Source: Phycisphaerae bacterium (GTDB lineage Bacteria > Planctomycetota > Phycisphaerae > Sedimentisphaerales > Anaerobacaceae). Taken from it: a stretch of 64,000 bases of DNA. The position numbers and the translations under genes are program-made. How positions within the stretch are numbered: the stretch's first letter is position 1; every line of letters starts with the position of its first letter. Where the stretch lies: assembly GCA_028714855.1 (NCBI GenBank), contig JAQTLP010000008.1:62001-126000 (forward strand), read 5' to 3'. Below the pieces are notes generated by a model. It saw only the letters and a list, made by a program, of their open reading frames with translations. It was not told the origin of the DNA and made no database searches. Shown in pieces: positions 35,208 to 44,064 of this stretch.

Positions 35208-36232
35208 AAATCGCAAGAACACTTACGGCTTATGCAGTTATAACTTTCGCAGTATTTACCTTGGGCTGTAATGAATCCTTACGGAAGGAAACATACCCCC
35301 CTGCCGGCGGCTCGATAAGCGAGCTTTTGCCTGAAGCAAACAAAATTATCCAGGAAAGTTTAAGCGACAGTGATCCGCTAATCAGGGCCAATACCATTGA
35401 AATTATCGCAGATACCAAACAAAGCAAACTGATGCCCAGGGTGCAGCGGCTGTTAGAAGACGATTTTGTGCCGGTCAGATTTGCAGCGGCCTTGGCCGTA
35501 GGAGATTTACAATACTCTCTTGCGGAAAACTCAGTAAAACGATTGCTGAAAGATAACGATGAAAACGTCAGGATTGCGGCCGACTATGCGACGAGCAAAC
35601 TTGGGACAGGCAGCGGTTTTAGTCTTGTTCGCCAAACGGTAGCCAGCAGCGACCAAACAGTCAGAGCCAACGCCGCTCTTTTATTGGGCAAAAGCGGCGA
35701 CAAGAACTCGCTGAAATGGCTGTGGTGGACGCTGCAAAACAAAGATTCCGATTACAAAGCGAGATTTAATGCGGCAGAAGCCATAGCAAGACTCGGCGAC
35801 GAACGGATAGACGAGAAGTTATTGGCGATGCTTATAAGCACTTATGCCGACGACAGAGTTATGGGTATCAAGGCAATGGGTGCGCTTGGGACTGAAAAAG
35901 CCAAAAATTTTCTGATAACCAAACTCGACGACGATGTGCTTGAGGTCCGGCTCGCCGCAGCCGAGCAGCTCGGTATGCTCGGGGAAACCATAGGGGAGGC
36001 CGAGGTTCTCAAAGTTTTTACGAAAGATCTCACAGCCGGGATGAATGAAGAGGAGCTCGAACGCGTCAATATGTTGACAGCCCTGGCGATAGGGCAAATC
36101 CGGACGGCATCTGTGACAAAATTTTTACCTCAACTTTTGAAAGATGAGTCGAAACTTGTCCGTATTGCTGCAGCCAAAGCCGTTATTCAATGCACAATAA
36201 AGGACCGAAACGCCAAAAAGGCCTCCTATTAA
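35204..36232 (+). CDS. HEAT-repeat lipoprotein
   Basis: A 342-residue exported protein. The signal peptide ends in FTLGC, so Cys22 is likely lipidated. The rest is helical HEAT/PBS-like repeats of about 31 residues (for example DDFVPVRFAAALAVGDLQYS, DNDENVRIAADYATSKLG, DDVLEVRLAAAEQLGMLGE and DESKLVRIAAAKAVIQ). These are protein-binding solenoids of unknown partner. It is translationally coupled to lnt, which would complete its acylation. Confidence 0.82.
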   Translation: MKIARTLTAYAVITFAVFTLGCNESLRKETYPPAGGSISELLPEANKIIQESLSDSDPLIRANTIEIIADTKQSKLMPRVQRLLEDDFVPVRFAAALAVGDLQYSLAENSVKRLLKDNDENVRIAADYATSKLGTGSGFSLVRQTVASSDQTVRANAALLLGKSGDKNSLKWLWWTLQNKDSDYKARFNAAEAIARLGDERIDEKLLAMLISTYADDRVMGIKAMGALGTEKAKNFLITKLDDDVLEVRLAAAEQLGMLGETIGEAEVLKVFTKDLTAGMNEEELERVNMLTALAIGQIRTASVTKFLPQLLKDESKLVRIAAAKAVIQCTIKDRNAKKASY

Positions 36233-36321
36233 TTACCCGTATTAATCCCCTATTGCCCTATTTTAACCGCCTACAGAGGGCTAATTTGTGCTATTTACCA
36301 ATAAGGGAATGCAAAAATAGC

Positions 36322-36350
36322 TTGACTTTTTCGGACCTGAAACGTAAAAT
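36322..36350 (+). promoter_or_regulatory. Predicted sigma-70 promoter before the coiled-coil gene
   Basis: TTGACT (36322-36327) and TAAAAT (36345-36350) with exact 17-base spacing. It is about 85 bases upstream of the start at 36436 and probably drives that gene and the small membrane gene. Confidence 0.6.
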
Positions 36351-36435
36351 TATTCAACTGCAGGGTATATCAGCACGATATACAATCTGTGGCTGCAACA
36401 CGTAATTTTAAGAAGAATAGTGAAAGGGTTTAATC

Positions 36436-37314
36436 TTGAGTACGCTCACTAAGATTTTGATAGTTTTGTTGACGTTATCTTCCATTTTCCTTTGCGGTAT
36501 TGTTGTAACTTATGTAGCCAATGCTGACAATTACAGGCAAAAATACGACGCCATAAAGACCGATAAGGACAGCTTAAGCAAAAAGGTCGAAGACTTGACC
36601 AAACAGGTCAACGAAAGCATCGAGCAGAAAAAGCAAACGGAAAGCAGACTTGGTGACGAAATCGCTTCACTGACTGCAAAAAAGGATGAATTGCAAACCA
36701 GCCTCGACAACGCTGAAAGAGAGAAAGCAGCCCTGCTTCAAAAAGTAAACAGCTGGACAAGCATCACAAAAGATTTCTACGAAACCAACGATAAACAGGG
36801 ACAGTTACTGAAAAACACCCTCGAGGAGCTGAGTAAAACTCAAACAGAACAAGTCCGTCAGCGCAAAGAGCTGGATGAAACCACGAAGGTTCTTCAGGAA
36901 AAGATGGCGATAATAGAAACGCTGCAGGCAGAAAATAAACGCATAGTGGAAGAAAAGACGGGGTTACAAAACAAGGTAAACCAGTTCTTACAGCCTGTCG
37001 GCAAAACCGCCGCGTCCACTATGCCGGTTACACCAAGAACCGAGGCGGCCCGACCTGTTGAGATTGAAACTGAAGCAAGGGACATCGCCCTGCAGGGATT
37101 GGTAACGGCGGTGGATTTAAGAAATTCTATGGCGACCATATCCATAGGAACAGCAGACGGGGTCAAAGAAGGTATGAGATTCCACGTGACCCGCGGCAAT
37201 ATGTTTCTCTGTGATCTGCTTATTGTGGATGCAGACGTAAAAGCAGCCGTCGGGGTAATGGAGCTTGTACAGCAGCAGCCAAATGTCGGCGATACCGTAT
37301 CTACTAATTTATAA
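36436..37314 (+). CDS. Membrane-anchored coiled-coil protein, unknown
   Basis: A 292-residue protein starting at TTG with GAAAGGG upstream. One N-terminal membrane helix (about 7-29) is followed by a long coiled coil (about 30-185). A spacer then leads to a small C-terminal beta domain (about 215-292: LQGLVTAVDLRNSMATISIG…VKEGMRFHVTRG). This domain layout resembles proteins placed next to mreB in related genomes. It could be a periplasmic scaffold linked to the elongation machinery. I do not recognise a named family. Confidence 0.75.
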   Translation: MSTLTKILIVLLTLSSIFLCGIVVTYVANADNYRQKYDAIKTDKDSLSKKVEDLTKQVNESIEQKKQTESRLGDEIASLTAKKDELQTSLDNAEREKAALLQKVNSWTSITKDFYETNDKQGQLLKNTLEELSKTQTEQVRQRKELDETTKVLQEKMAIIETLQAENKRIVEEKTGLQNKVNQFLQPVGKTAASTMPVTPRTEAARPVEIETEARDIALQGLVTAVDLRNSMATISIGTADGVKEGMRFHVTRGNMFLCDLLIVDADVKAAVGVMELVQQQPNVGDTVSTNL

Positions 37315-37366
37315 ACTTACCTGTAATCTGTAAGGGAAAACCCTTCATACTATATGAGGTTAAGAT

Positions 37367-37525
37367 ATGAGTCCTGATGGGCAAAGCGGTGGTGGAAAAG
37401 CAGTAACGTCCAATAATCTCTACACTATTATCCTCGCCTTAGCATTTTGTGCAGTTTTGGCCACTGCGATACTGGTTACCTACAAATGCTACTTCCAATA
37501 CGGCACATTTTTTAAAATTCCGTAG
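37367..37525 (+). CDS. 52-aa single-span membrane protein upstream of mreB
   Basis: A short gene encoding MSPDGQSGGGKAVTSNNLYT, then one hydrophobic helix (about residues 20-40: IILALAFCAVLATAILV) and a short cytosolic or periplasmic tail ending FFKIP. GAGG lies seven to eleven bases upstream of the ATG. It sits 52 bases after the coiled-coil gene and 72 before mreB. Its position suggests a small partner of the cell-shape system; no family is recognised. Confidence 0.6.
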   Translation: MSPDGQSGGGKAVTSNNLYTIILALAFCAVLATAILVTYKCYFQYGTFFKIP

Positions 37526-37531
37526 CCGAGA

Positions 37532-37560
37532 TTGACTATTGACAAACCGGCCTTTAGTAT
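37532..37560 (+). promoter_or_regulatory. Predicted sigma-70 promoter of mreB
   Basis: TTGACT (37532-37537) and TAGTAT (37555-37560), 17 bases apart, about 37 bases before the GTG start of mreB. A second TTGACA overlaps it. Confidence 0.5.
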
Positions 37561-37596
37561 ATACAAATAGTCTATCTATTAAGAAGGGACTCGAAA

Positions 37597-38646
37597 GTGC
37601 TACTGGACACAATCTTAGGCTGGTTTAGCATGGATATGGGCATTGACCTGGGCACATGCACTACCCTGGTCTGTGTCCGCGATAAAGGTATTGTCCTCAA
37701 TGAACCCTCCGTAGTAGCCGTCCGCAAAGGCACCAATATCGTTCTAAATAACGGCGAAGCCGTCGGTTTGGTTGCGCGCGAAATGCTGGGCAAAACACCC
37801 GGCTCAATCAGCGCAATAAGACCTCTGAAAGACGGAGTAATCAGCGATTTCGAAATCACCGAGGCAATGCTGAGTTATTTTATCAGGAAAGTTCACGGCA
37901 GAGGCGGCCTAATCAGACCCCGAGTTGTGATAGCCGTGCCAAGCGGGATAACAGCGGTAGAACGGCGGGCTGTCATAGACAGCGCCGAACGTGCAGGCGC
38001 CCGAAAGGTTTATCTGGTTAAGGAGCCGATGGCAGCAGCCATCGGAGCCGGGCTTCCCATTACCGACCCGACGGCCTCTATGATAGTCGACACCGGCGGC
38101 GGGACAACGGAAGTTGCCATAATAAGCCTGGCGGACATCGCAACCTGCGAATCAATCCGCGTCGGCGGCGACGATATGGACGAAGCGGTGATTAATCATC
38201 TCAAAAAGACCTACAACCTGCTCATCGGCGAACCAAGGGCAGAAAAAGTGAAGATACAAATCGGTTCTGCTGCTCCGCTGGAAGAGGAACTGACAATGGA
38301 GGTAGCAGGCAGAGACACAATTTCGGGGCTGCCGAGAAAAATCGTCGTAACAAGCGAGGAAATCCGCGAGGCTCTTCGGGAACCCATCGCTGCAATCATA
38401 GACGCAGTTACGACGACGTTAGAGAAGGTCGAGCCGGAACTGGCTGCCGATTTGATAGAAAACGGCGTGCATCTCTGTGGAGGCGGGTCACTGCTGCGGG
38501 GAATGGATACCATCCTGGCAAATGCGACCGGCCTGAAGGTTGAAAGAGTCGAGGACCCACTAAGCTGTGTGGCCCGCGGTACCAGCGTATACCTGGAAAA
38601 CCTGGAATTGTGGAAGGATACGATGGACCATAACGAGTACAGGTAA
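37597..38646 (+). CDS. mreB: Rod-shape actin homologue MreB
   Basis: A 349-residue MreB. The phosphate-1 loop is MGIDLGTCTTLVCV, the phosphate-2 loop is MIVDTGGGTTEVAIISLADI and the adenosine motif is GVHLCGGGSLLRGMD. It forms membrane-bound filaments that guide peptidoglycan elongation with MreC, MreD and PBP2, all encoded next. GTG start with AAGAAGGGA upstream. First gene of the mreBCD-mrdA run. Confidence 0.96.
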   Translation: MLLDTILGWFSMDMGIDLGTCTTLVCVRDKGIVLNEPSVVAVRKGTNIVLNNGEAVGLVAREMLGKTPGSISAIRPLKDGVISDFEITEAMLSYFIRKVHGRGGLIRPRVVIAVPSGITAVERRAVIDSAERAGARKVYLVKEPMAAAIGAGLPITDPTASMIVDTGGGTTEVAIISLADIATCESIRVGGDDMDEAVINHLKKTYNLLIGEPRAEKVKIQIGSAAPLEEELTMEVAGRDTISGLPRKIVVTSEEIREALREPIAAIIDAVTTTLEKVEPELAADLIENGVHLCGGGSLLRGMDTILANATGLKVERVEDPLSCVARGTSVYLENLELWKDTMDHNEYR

Positions 38647-38673
38647 GGATGCCTGTGCTGCGCAGTATAAGCA

Positions 38674-38689
38674 GCCCGCTGAGGCGGGC
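38674..38689. repeat. GC palindrome between mreB and mreC
   Basis: GCCCGC-TGAG-GCGGGC, a perfect 6+4+6 palindrome in the mreB-mreC gap. It is too close to the coding flow, and lacks a T run, to be a terminator. Confidence 0.55.
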
Positions 38690-38748
38690 GGAGGAAGGTC
38701 GGCGGAGCGAGCAACATCTGATATCGCAGAAACAACCGACCAATAAAT

Positions 38749-39603
38749 ATGGCAAGGCGGCAAATCAGAATCTGGGTTCCCAAATATAATAAAAGGCATT
38801 TGGAGTACCCCTCCAGAGGAATGTTATTCACATGGTTTATGTTAGCAGGATTTATCTTTCTGCTGGGGCCGCAGAACCTGACAAATAAATTTCAGTTCGC
38901 TTTTGCTCACCTTTTCCGCTGGCCTTTAAGCATCGGCAGAACCATGACCCTTTCGGCACGTACGCAGCCGCAGCTCACAGACGTTGTCAACCGCAGAACA
39001 TACGACCAGCTCCAAAATCATCTTGCTAACCTTACAGAGGAGCTGAATCAGGAACACCAAAAGGTCGAGGAGCTGTCGAGGATGCGCAACAGGCATCCAT
39101 TGGAAGGCGCCGCCCTGGTGCTCGCCGATGTAATCACAGCCTCTGCCGAGGGGCTTATTATCAACCGCGGCCAGGACGACGGCCTGCAAAAAGGCCAATT
39201 TGTGCTTGGCGACAACAGTATCATCGGGACCATATCCGATGTTTCATCGCGCACCGCCAAGGTTGAGCTGATTACAGAAACCACATCCAATATGGCGGCA
39301 GAGATAAACGGATTAAAAACGGTAATCCGGGGCAACGGCAAGAACTCGGCCAAGGTCCAACTGGTTTCGATAAAGCACAAAATCAAAATCGGAGACAATG
39401 TTTACGCCTGTAAAAAGCCGGGACTGCTGGACGCCCCGATGATTATAGGAACGGTGGCTCAATGTAAAGCGGCCGATGAAAATCCGATGCTGTGGGACAT
39501 AACGGTAAAACCTTCCTGTGATATACGGAAACTTACCGAGGCAGCAGTGATTATAATGAATCCCGCCCCTGCCGCAGGGGCGAGGATGAATCCGCAAAAG
39601 TAA
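38749..39603 (+). CDS. mreC: Rod-shape-determining protein MreC
   Basis: A 284-residue MreC: one N-terminal helix (about 25-45), a coiled coil (about 85-110) and the two-beta-barrel periplasmic core (from ALVLADVITASAEGLIINRG). It bridges MreB and the periplasmic synthases. Near the C-terminus, residues 272-278 (PAPAAGA) are encoded by a 19-bp perfect palindrome like the one in dxr. mreD follows 73 bases later. Confidence 0.9.
   Translation: MARRQIRIWVPKYNKRHLEYPSRGMLFTWFMLAGFIFLLGPQNLTNKFQFAFAHLFRWPLSIGRTMTLSARTQPQLTDVVNRRTYDQLQNHLANLTEELNQEHQKVEELSRMRNRHPLEGAALVLADVITASAEGLIINRGQDDGLQKGQFVLGDNSIIGTISDVSSRTAKVELITETTSNMAAEINGLKTVIRGNGKNSAKVQLVSIKHKIKIGDNVYACKKPGLLDAPMIIGTVAQCKAADENPMLWDITVKPSCDIRKLTEAAVIIMNPAPAAGARMNPQK
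39564..39582. repeat. GC palindrome in the mreC 3' end
   Basis: Perfect CGCCCCTGC-C-GCAGGGGCG (9+1+9). It is in frame, encoding part of MNPAPAAGARMNP in the MreC tail. Confidence 0.65.
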
Positions 39604-39643
39604 CCTATGGTTTCATTCTGCAATACACTGCGAAATAAGGATT

Positions 39644-39658
39644 TCCGCCCAAGGCGGA
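39644..39658. repeat. GC palindrome before mreD
   Basis: TCCGCC-CAA-GGCGGA, with the same arms as 30958-30972, in the mreC-mreD gap. Confidence 0.6.
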
Positions 39659-39676
39659 TAAAAGTGAGGACATAAA

Positions 39677-40174
39677 ATGCGTTGGCTTCGGTTTGCAGCT
39701 TTTATCTGTTTAGTCACCGTGCTGCAAGCAGGTCTGGTCAATATAATTGCCATCAGCCGTTTGGGTATCAAACCTGATTTGCTGTTAATCCTTATGGTTT
39801 TCTTTTCCCTCTACTGTAATCAGCAGGAGGCAATTATAACATCCTTCACAATAGGTTTCGCCGCTGATATTATTGGTTCTGCAATGGGTCCTCAAATAAT
39901 CAGCTTTGGTCTTTTCGGGACGCTGCTGTCATACCTGCACGGTGTTGTCATTATTAAAAAAATGCCTTATCAGTCGCTCGTGATATTCATCAGCAGTATT
40001 CTGACCGGTGTGATAGCTTATTTTTTAACGCTTCTTAAGGGCCAGCCGGCAACGGCCAATGCATTTACGGTTATTTTCGGGACGTCCGTGTATTCGAGCA
40101 TTGTGGGGCCATTTTTGTTCTTGCCAGCAGCGTGGCTGATGCGTATAAAGACACATCGCACCGGGCAGCATTAA
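39677..40174 (+). CDS. mreD: Rod-shape-determining protein MreD
   Basis: A 165-residue, very hydrophobic protein with about five membrane helices. It has the MreD pattern: GIKPDLLLILMVFFSLY, then the glycine-rich GFAADIIGSAMGPQIISFGLFGTLLSYL. A GAGG ribosome site lies before the ATG. It works with MreC and PBP2 in the elongasome. Its 3' end may overlap the mrdA start. Confidence 0.9.
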   Translation: MRWLRFAAFICLVTVLQAGLVNIIAISRLGIKPDLLLILMVFFSLYCNQQEAIITSFTIGFAADIIGSAMGPQIISFGLFGTLLSYLHGVVIIKKMPYQSLVIFISSILTGVIAYFLTLLKGQPATANAFTVIFGTSVYSSIVGPFLFLPAAWLMRIKTHRTGQH

Positions 40175-42366
40175 ATTCGTATCCGGTGGACCGTAAAGCG
40201 TATCTCGAAAAGATACGAGATGCGAAAGGCAAGATGCAAAATACTACTTACAACAAGCAAATTAAAATCTTTATAATATTAGTCGCATTTTGTCTGTTTG
40301 TCCTGCTGCTTCGGCTGGTACAAATGCAGCTGGTGTCCAAATCGTTTTATCTTGATAAAATCACAAAACTAAGGCTTCAAAAAAGCCGCAGCCGGCAATT
40401 TAAAACTGTCAGAGGCACAATACTCGACAGGAACGGCAAAGTATTGGCCGTCGACGAACCGCAATTTCAACTGTATGTAAATTACGGCCTTACCTGTTTT
40501 ATGGATGACCGCGTCAGGGAAGGTTACCTGTTAAACAAAAAAGACGATGCAGACGCCTCGGCCAAAATACGGAAAAAGCTGGACGACGGTCTGGCGGATT
40601 TGGACCTGATAATCAGCAAATGTGCTCAGCTCGGAGGGGTCAAACCAACAGAAGTAGAAACTCAAATACAAAAAATAAATGATTTTGTCTGGAAGCGGCG
40701 CGCGTTTCAGGCATGGCGGAACAATTTTCCGAACTCGGAAGTCTTCGAAAGATATGAAAATATAATCAGCATCCCGGATTATATCGCGGCAGCCGATTTC
40801 GAGAAAAAGGAGCCAAACTCAGCCGAACGGCTTCGACTTATCAGCAAAGTTGATATTGCCGAGATGCACAAGAGCTGGCCGTTAGTGAAGTTAAAAACCG
40901 ACGACGATATCTTTACCGCGCAGCTGGAGTTTTCAGATATTGACGGCGTTCAAATTCTGGCAAAAGGAGAAAGAGTATACCCCTTCGGCTCAGTCGCCGC
41001 CCAAACAATAGGCTGGGTAGGCCCTGCGACACAACAGGAAGACAGGCAGCTCTTCTCAGATGATAACCTGTCGAGATATCTTGAAGGTGAAGTTTGCGGA
41101 CGAGAGGACGGCGTCGAGTACGTCTGCGAACCTGTTCTCCGCGGCAGACGCGGTAAAGCCGTCTATGACATAGACCGCGAGCTGATAGATGAAACCAAAG
41201 CACAGCTCGGCGAGGATGTTTCATTAACATTAGACATAGAGCTTCAGCAAAAAATAGAAAAACTCATAACCAACTGCAATAGCAACAAAAATTGCCTGGC
41301 GCCGACAGCGGCCGTCGTAATCGATGTCGCAAGCGGAGAAATCTTAGCACTTGTTTCAACACCCGTTTTTGACCTGAACCGCATCAGGCCAGACTATACC
41401 CGCATGGCCAACGACCCCAACGGGCCGCTGCGAAACCGGGCAATAAACAAGCAGTACCCGCCCGGCTCAGCAGTAAAGCCTGTGATTCTGATAGCTGGTC
41501 TCGAATCCGGCAGAATCACCCCTGACGAGGTCATACACTGCCGGGCCGAGAAAGCACCGAGAGGCTGGCCGAACTGCTTGATATACAATAGATACCGTTC
41601 CGGCCACGACGATATGTGGCAGAACAAAGCTCGCAACGCCATCAAAGGCAGCTGCAACGTCTATTTTTCCCGGCTCGCAGACAGAATCGAGCCGGAGGTT
41701 TTGCAGCAATGGCTGTCGGCATTCGGGTACGGCCGCGTCTCGCCGCTCGTCCTCGCCCCTCCCAGAGGGGCGGGACTCGCGCAGACTGGTGATGGGGACG
41801 AAGCGCGAGATTTAAGACAGGTATCGGGCCAAATATCGACAATCCCGGTAGAAGGCACAAACCCCGCTTTCGAGCAGTTACTGCCGATTGCAAAAAGCGA
41901 AAGAAGATACTTCGGCATAGGACAGGGAAATCTGCGAGTCACGCCGCTGCAGGCGGCAAACGCAATGGCGGCTATCGCCCGAGGCGGAATCTTCAAACAG
42001 CCGAGACTGTTTATGGATATTCGAAATTCGGATGAAATTAATCTCAGAATTTCAGCGGAGACCTTATATACCGTTTATGATGGTATGTATGCCGTGGTTA
42101 ACGAACCCCATGGAACAGCTTATAAAGAATTCGTCTACGCCGGCCTTGCCGAGCAGGATGCGAAAGTTTACGGCAAGACCGGCTCAACACAGGCCCCGGA
42201 AACTGCCTGGTTCTCCGGTTTCGCCGTAGATGGAAAGGGAAGGAAATTAGCGGTCGCGGTATTAGTCGAAGGCGGCCAGCACGGCTCAAGCGACGCTGCG
42301 CCGCTGGCGCGTGACATCATCCAGTTCTGCATCGAAGCCGGATATCTCGGCCAAACTTCAAATTAG
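40132..42366 (+). CDS. mrdA: Penicillin-binding protein 2 (elongation transpeptidase)
   Basis: A class B PBP of about 744 residues. The membrane helix is at about 45-62 and a pedestal domain follows. The transpeptidase has SxxK in PPGSAVKPV, SxN in KGSCNVYF and KTG in YGKTGSTQ. It cross-links peptidoglycan during side-wall growth. About 60-80 residues around 130-210 and 240-280 are extra compared with E. coli PBP2. The start is uncertain: GTG 40132 overlaps mreD by 43 bases, while GTG 40186 or ATG 40234 are alternatives. Residues ~541-547 (APPRGA) are encoded by a perfect palindrome. Confidence 0.93.
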   Translation: MADAYKDTSHRAALNSYPVDRKAYLEKIRDAKGKMQNTTYNKQIKIFIILVAFCLFVLLLRLVQMQLVSKSFYLDKITKLRLQKSRSRQFKTVRGTILDRNGKVLAVDEPQFQLYVNYGLTCFMDDRVREGYLLNKKDDADASAKIRKKLDDGLADLDLIISKCAQLGGVKPTEVETQIQKINDFVWKRRAFQAWRNNFPNSEVFERYENIISIPDYIAAADFEKKEPNSAERLRLISKVDIAEMHKSWPLVKLKTDDDIFTAQLEFSDIDGVQILAKGERVYPFGSVAAQTIGWVGPATQQEDRQLFSDDNLSRYLEGEVCGREDGVEYVCEPVLRGRRGKAVYDIDRELIDETKAQLGEDVSLTLDIELQQKIEKLITNCNSNKNCLAPTAAVVIDVASGEILALVSTPVFDLNRIRPDYTRMANDPNGPLRNRAINKQYPPGSAVKPVILIAGLESGRITPDEVIHCRAEKAPRGWPNCLIYNRYRSGHDDMWQNKARNAIKGSCNVYFSRLADRIEPEVLQQWLSAFGYGRVSPLVLAPPRGAGLAQTGDGDEARDLRQVSGQISTIPVEGTNPAFEQLLPIAKSERRYFGIGQGNLRVTPLQAANAMAAIARGGIFKQPRLFMDIRNSDEINLRISAETLYTVYDGMYAVVNEPHGTAYKEFVYAGLAEQDAKVYGKTGSTQAPETAWFSGFAVDGKGRKLAVAVLVEGGQHGSSDAAPLARDIIQFCIEAGYLGQTSN
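41754..41772. repeat. GC palindrome inside mrdA
   Basis: Perfect CGCCCCTC-CCA-GAGGGGCG (8+3+8). It encodes part of LVLAPPRGAGLA, at a point where PBP2 proteins usually read GIDLPGE. Confidence 0.7.
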
Positions 42367-44060
42367 AGCGGATGTTTTTCGAGGTAAGTGAGGGTTTTTT
42401 CAAGTATCCTGCCGACGACGGGCGAGGCAACGGCCCCGCCGGTATAACCTTTGCCGAGCGAAATTTTAGGCTTTCGCACCGAAACTAAAACGAGCACTTT
42501 CGGGTCCTCGGCCGGTGCTCCGCCTATGAATGAAGCGATATAATCGGTCTTCGAATATCCCCGCCGATTGCTGTTGGCGATGTTGGCGGTTCCGCTCTTG
42601 CCGAATACCTGCCATTTTTCGAGTCTGGCGGGCTTACCTGTCCCCTGGTTAACCACGCCGACCATAGCATCGGTAACGACCCACTTTGCGACCTCGGGCT
42701 TAATGACGACCCCCGCGGACGGCTCCGGCTGTTTGTTCTCAATAATTTTGCCGTCGTTATCCACCATTGCCAGGACAAGGAACGGCCGAACCGAATGTCC
42801 GCCGTTGGAAAGTATGCAGAAAGCCTGAATCAGCTGAAGCGCAGTTACTGAAATTTCCTGACCGAAAGGTATTCGAGTTACACTATATCCGGTCCAGCCC
42901 GAAAGCGGCGGCAGGAATCCCGGCGCCTCGCCCGGCAACTCGATGCCTGTTTCCTGCCCGAAGCCGAAACGTTTCATTCCGCTGTGGAGCCCGATTTTGC
43001 CGAGTTTTTGTCCGATTTTGGCCATTCCTATATTGCTGGAAACAGTCAGAATCTCGCTTACCGTCAGGCTGCCATACCTGTGCCCGCCGTATTCGCCGAT
43101 TTTTCCGAAGCCCTTGCCGTGATAGTTTCCCTCCTCGCAGTATATTTTTTCATTCTGATTAACAACACCTGCATCGACCGCCATCGCAGCAACAATCGGC
43201 TTTAAGATACTGCCGGGTTCGAACTGGTCGGTTATGGCGCGGTTGCGGAAATGGTCAACAGGAGTTGACCCAATGTTATTAGGGTCAAAATCAGGCAGCG
43301 AAACAAGCGCCAGAATCGCCCCCGTTTTTGCATCAGCCACAACCGCTATAGCCGCTTCGGCCTGGTAGGCGTGGTATTGCTTTATCAATTCGGCACGTGC
43401 AAACTGCTGAATGGTGGCATCGATGGTCAAAATAATGCCGACGCCGTCACTGACAACGCTATCCTGCTGTTTCAGCCGGATAGGTCTGCGGGCCGCATCG
43501 GCAAAAAAAATGTTCTGTCCCGGCGAACCGCCGAGCTCTTTGTTGTATTGTAACTCGATGCCGCCTAATCCCTGATTGTCAGCGCTTGTAAAACCGACAA
43601 CATGTGCGGCCAGGGAACCGACCGGATACTGCCTTCGCCAATCCGACTGAACACCGATACCATAAATTTTAGCGGCCGCTTTACACTGGTCTGCGTCGGC
43701 GCCAACTCTGATTTTCGCAAAGCCCGGATTTTTACTGTCGGTGATAAGCCTGCAGATTTCGTGTGCGCCCACATCAAGTATCGGAGCGAGTCTGACGGAG
43801 GCATCCTTTGGGTCTTTTATAACTCTCGGCTCAGCAAAAACGGTCTGGACTCTGTTGCTCGCGGCAAGCATCCTTCCCCGGCAATCGAGAATCACGCCTC
43901 GCTGAGGCATTTGGACTATGCGCCCCTGCTGCTGCCTAGTGCAGGCGGCAATATAATCGCCGCTTTTGAAATACTGCAGATAAAAGCACCGCCCCGCAAG
44001 TGACAAAAATGCCACTATCAAAAAAATAAAGAAGAAAATGATGATTCGGACATTTTTCAA
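42363..44060 (-). CDS. ftsI: Septal penicillin-binding protein (FtsI/PBP3)
   Basis: A 565-residue class B PBP. It has one N-terminal helix (about 5-28), the pedestal (RGVILDCRGRMLAAS), SxxK in EPGSILKPI, SxN in VSSNIGMAK and KSG in FGKSGTAN. It cross-links septal peptidoglycan with FtsW, which is not in the window. The start is TTG at 44060, right behind the FtsL-like gene. The stop overlaps the mrdA stop by four bases on the opposite strand. Confidence 0.93.
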   Translation of the reverse strand: MKNVRIIIFFFIFLIVAFLSLAGRCFYLQYFKSGDYIAACTRQQQGRIVQMPQRGVILDCRGRMLAASNRVQTVFAEPRVIKDPKDASVRLAPILDVGAHEICRLITDSKNPGFAKIRVGADADQCKAAAKIYGIGVQSDWRRQYPVGSLAAHVVGFTSADNQGLGGIELQYNKELGGSPGQNIFFADAARRPIRLKQQDSVVSDGVGIILTIDATIQQFARAELIKQYHAYQAEAAIAVVADAKTGAILALVSLPDFDPNNIGSTPVDHFRNRAITDQFEPGSILKPIVAAMAVDAGVVNQNEKIYCEEGNYHGKGFGKIGEYGGHRYGSLTVSEILTVSSNIGMAKIGQKLGKIGLHSGMKRFGFGQETGIELPGEAPGFLPPLSGWTGYSVTRIPFGQEISVTALQLIQAFCILSNGGHSVRPFLVLAMVDNDGKIIENKQPEPSAGVVIKPEVAKWVVTDAMVGVVNQGTGKPARLEKWQVFGKSGTANIANSNRRGYSKTDYIASFIGGAPAEDPKVLVLVSVRKPKISLGKGYTGGAVASPVVGRILEKTLTYLEKHPL

Positions 44061-44064
44061 TTTT

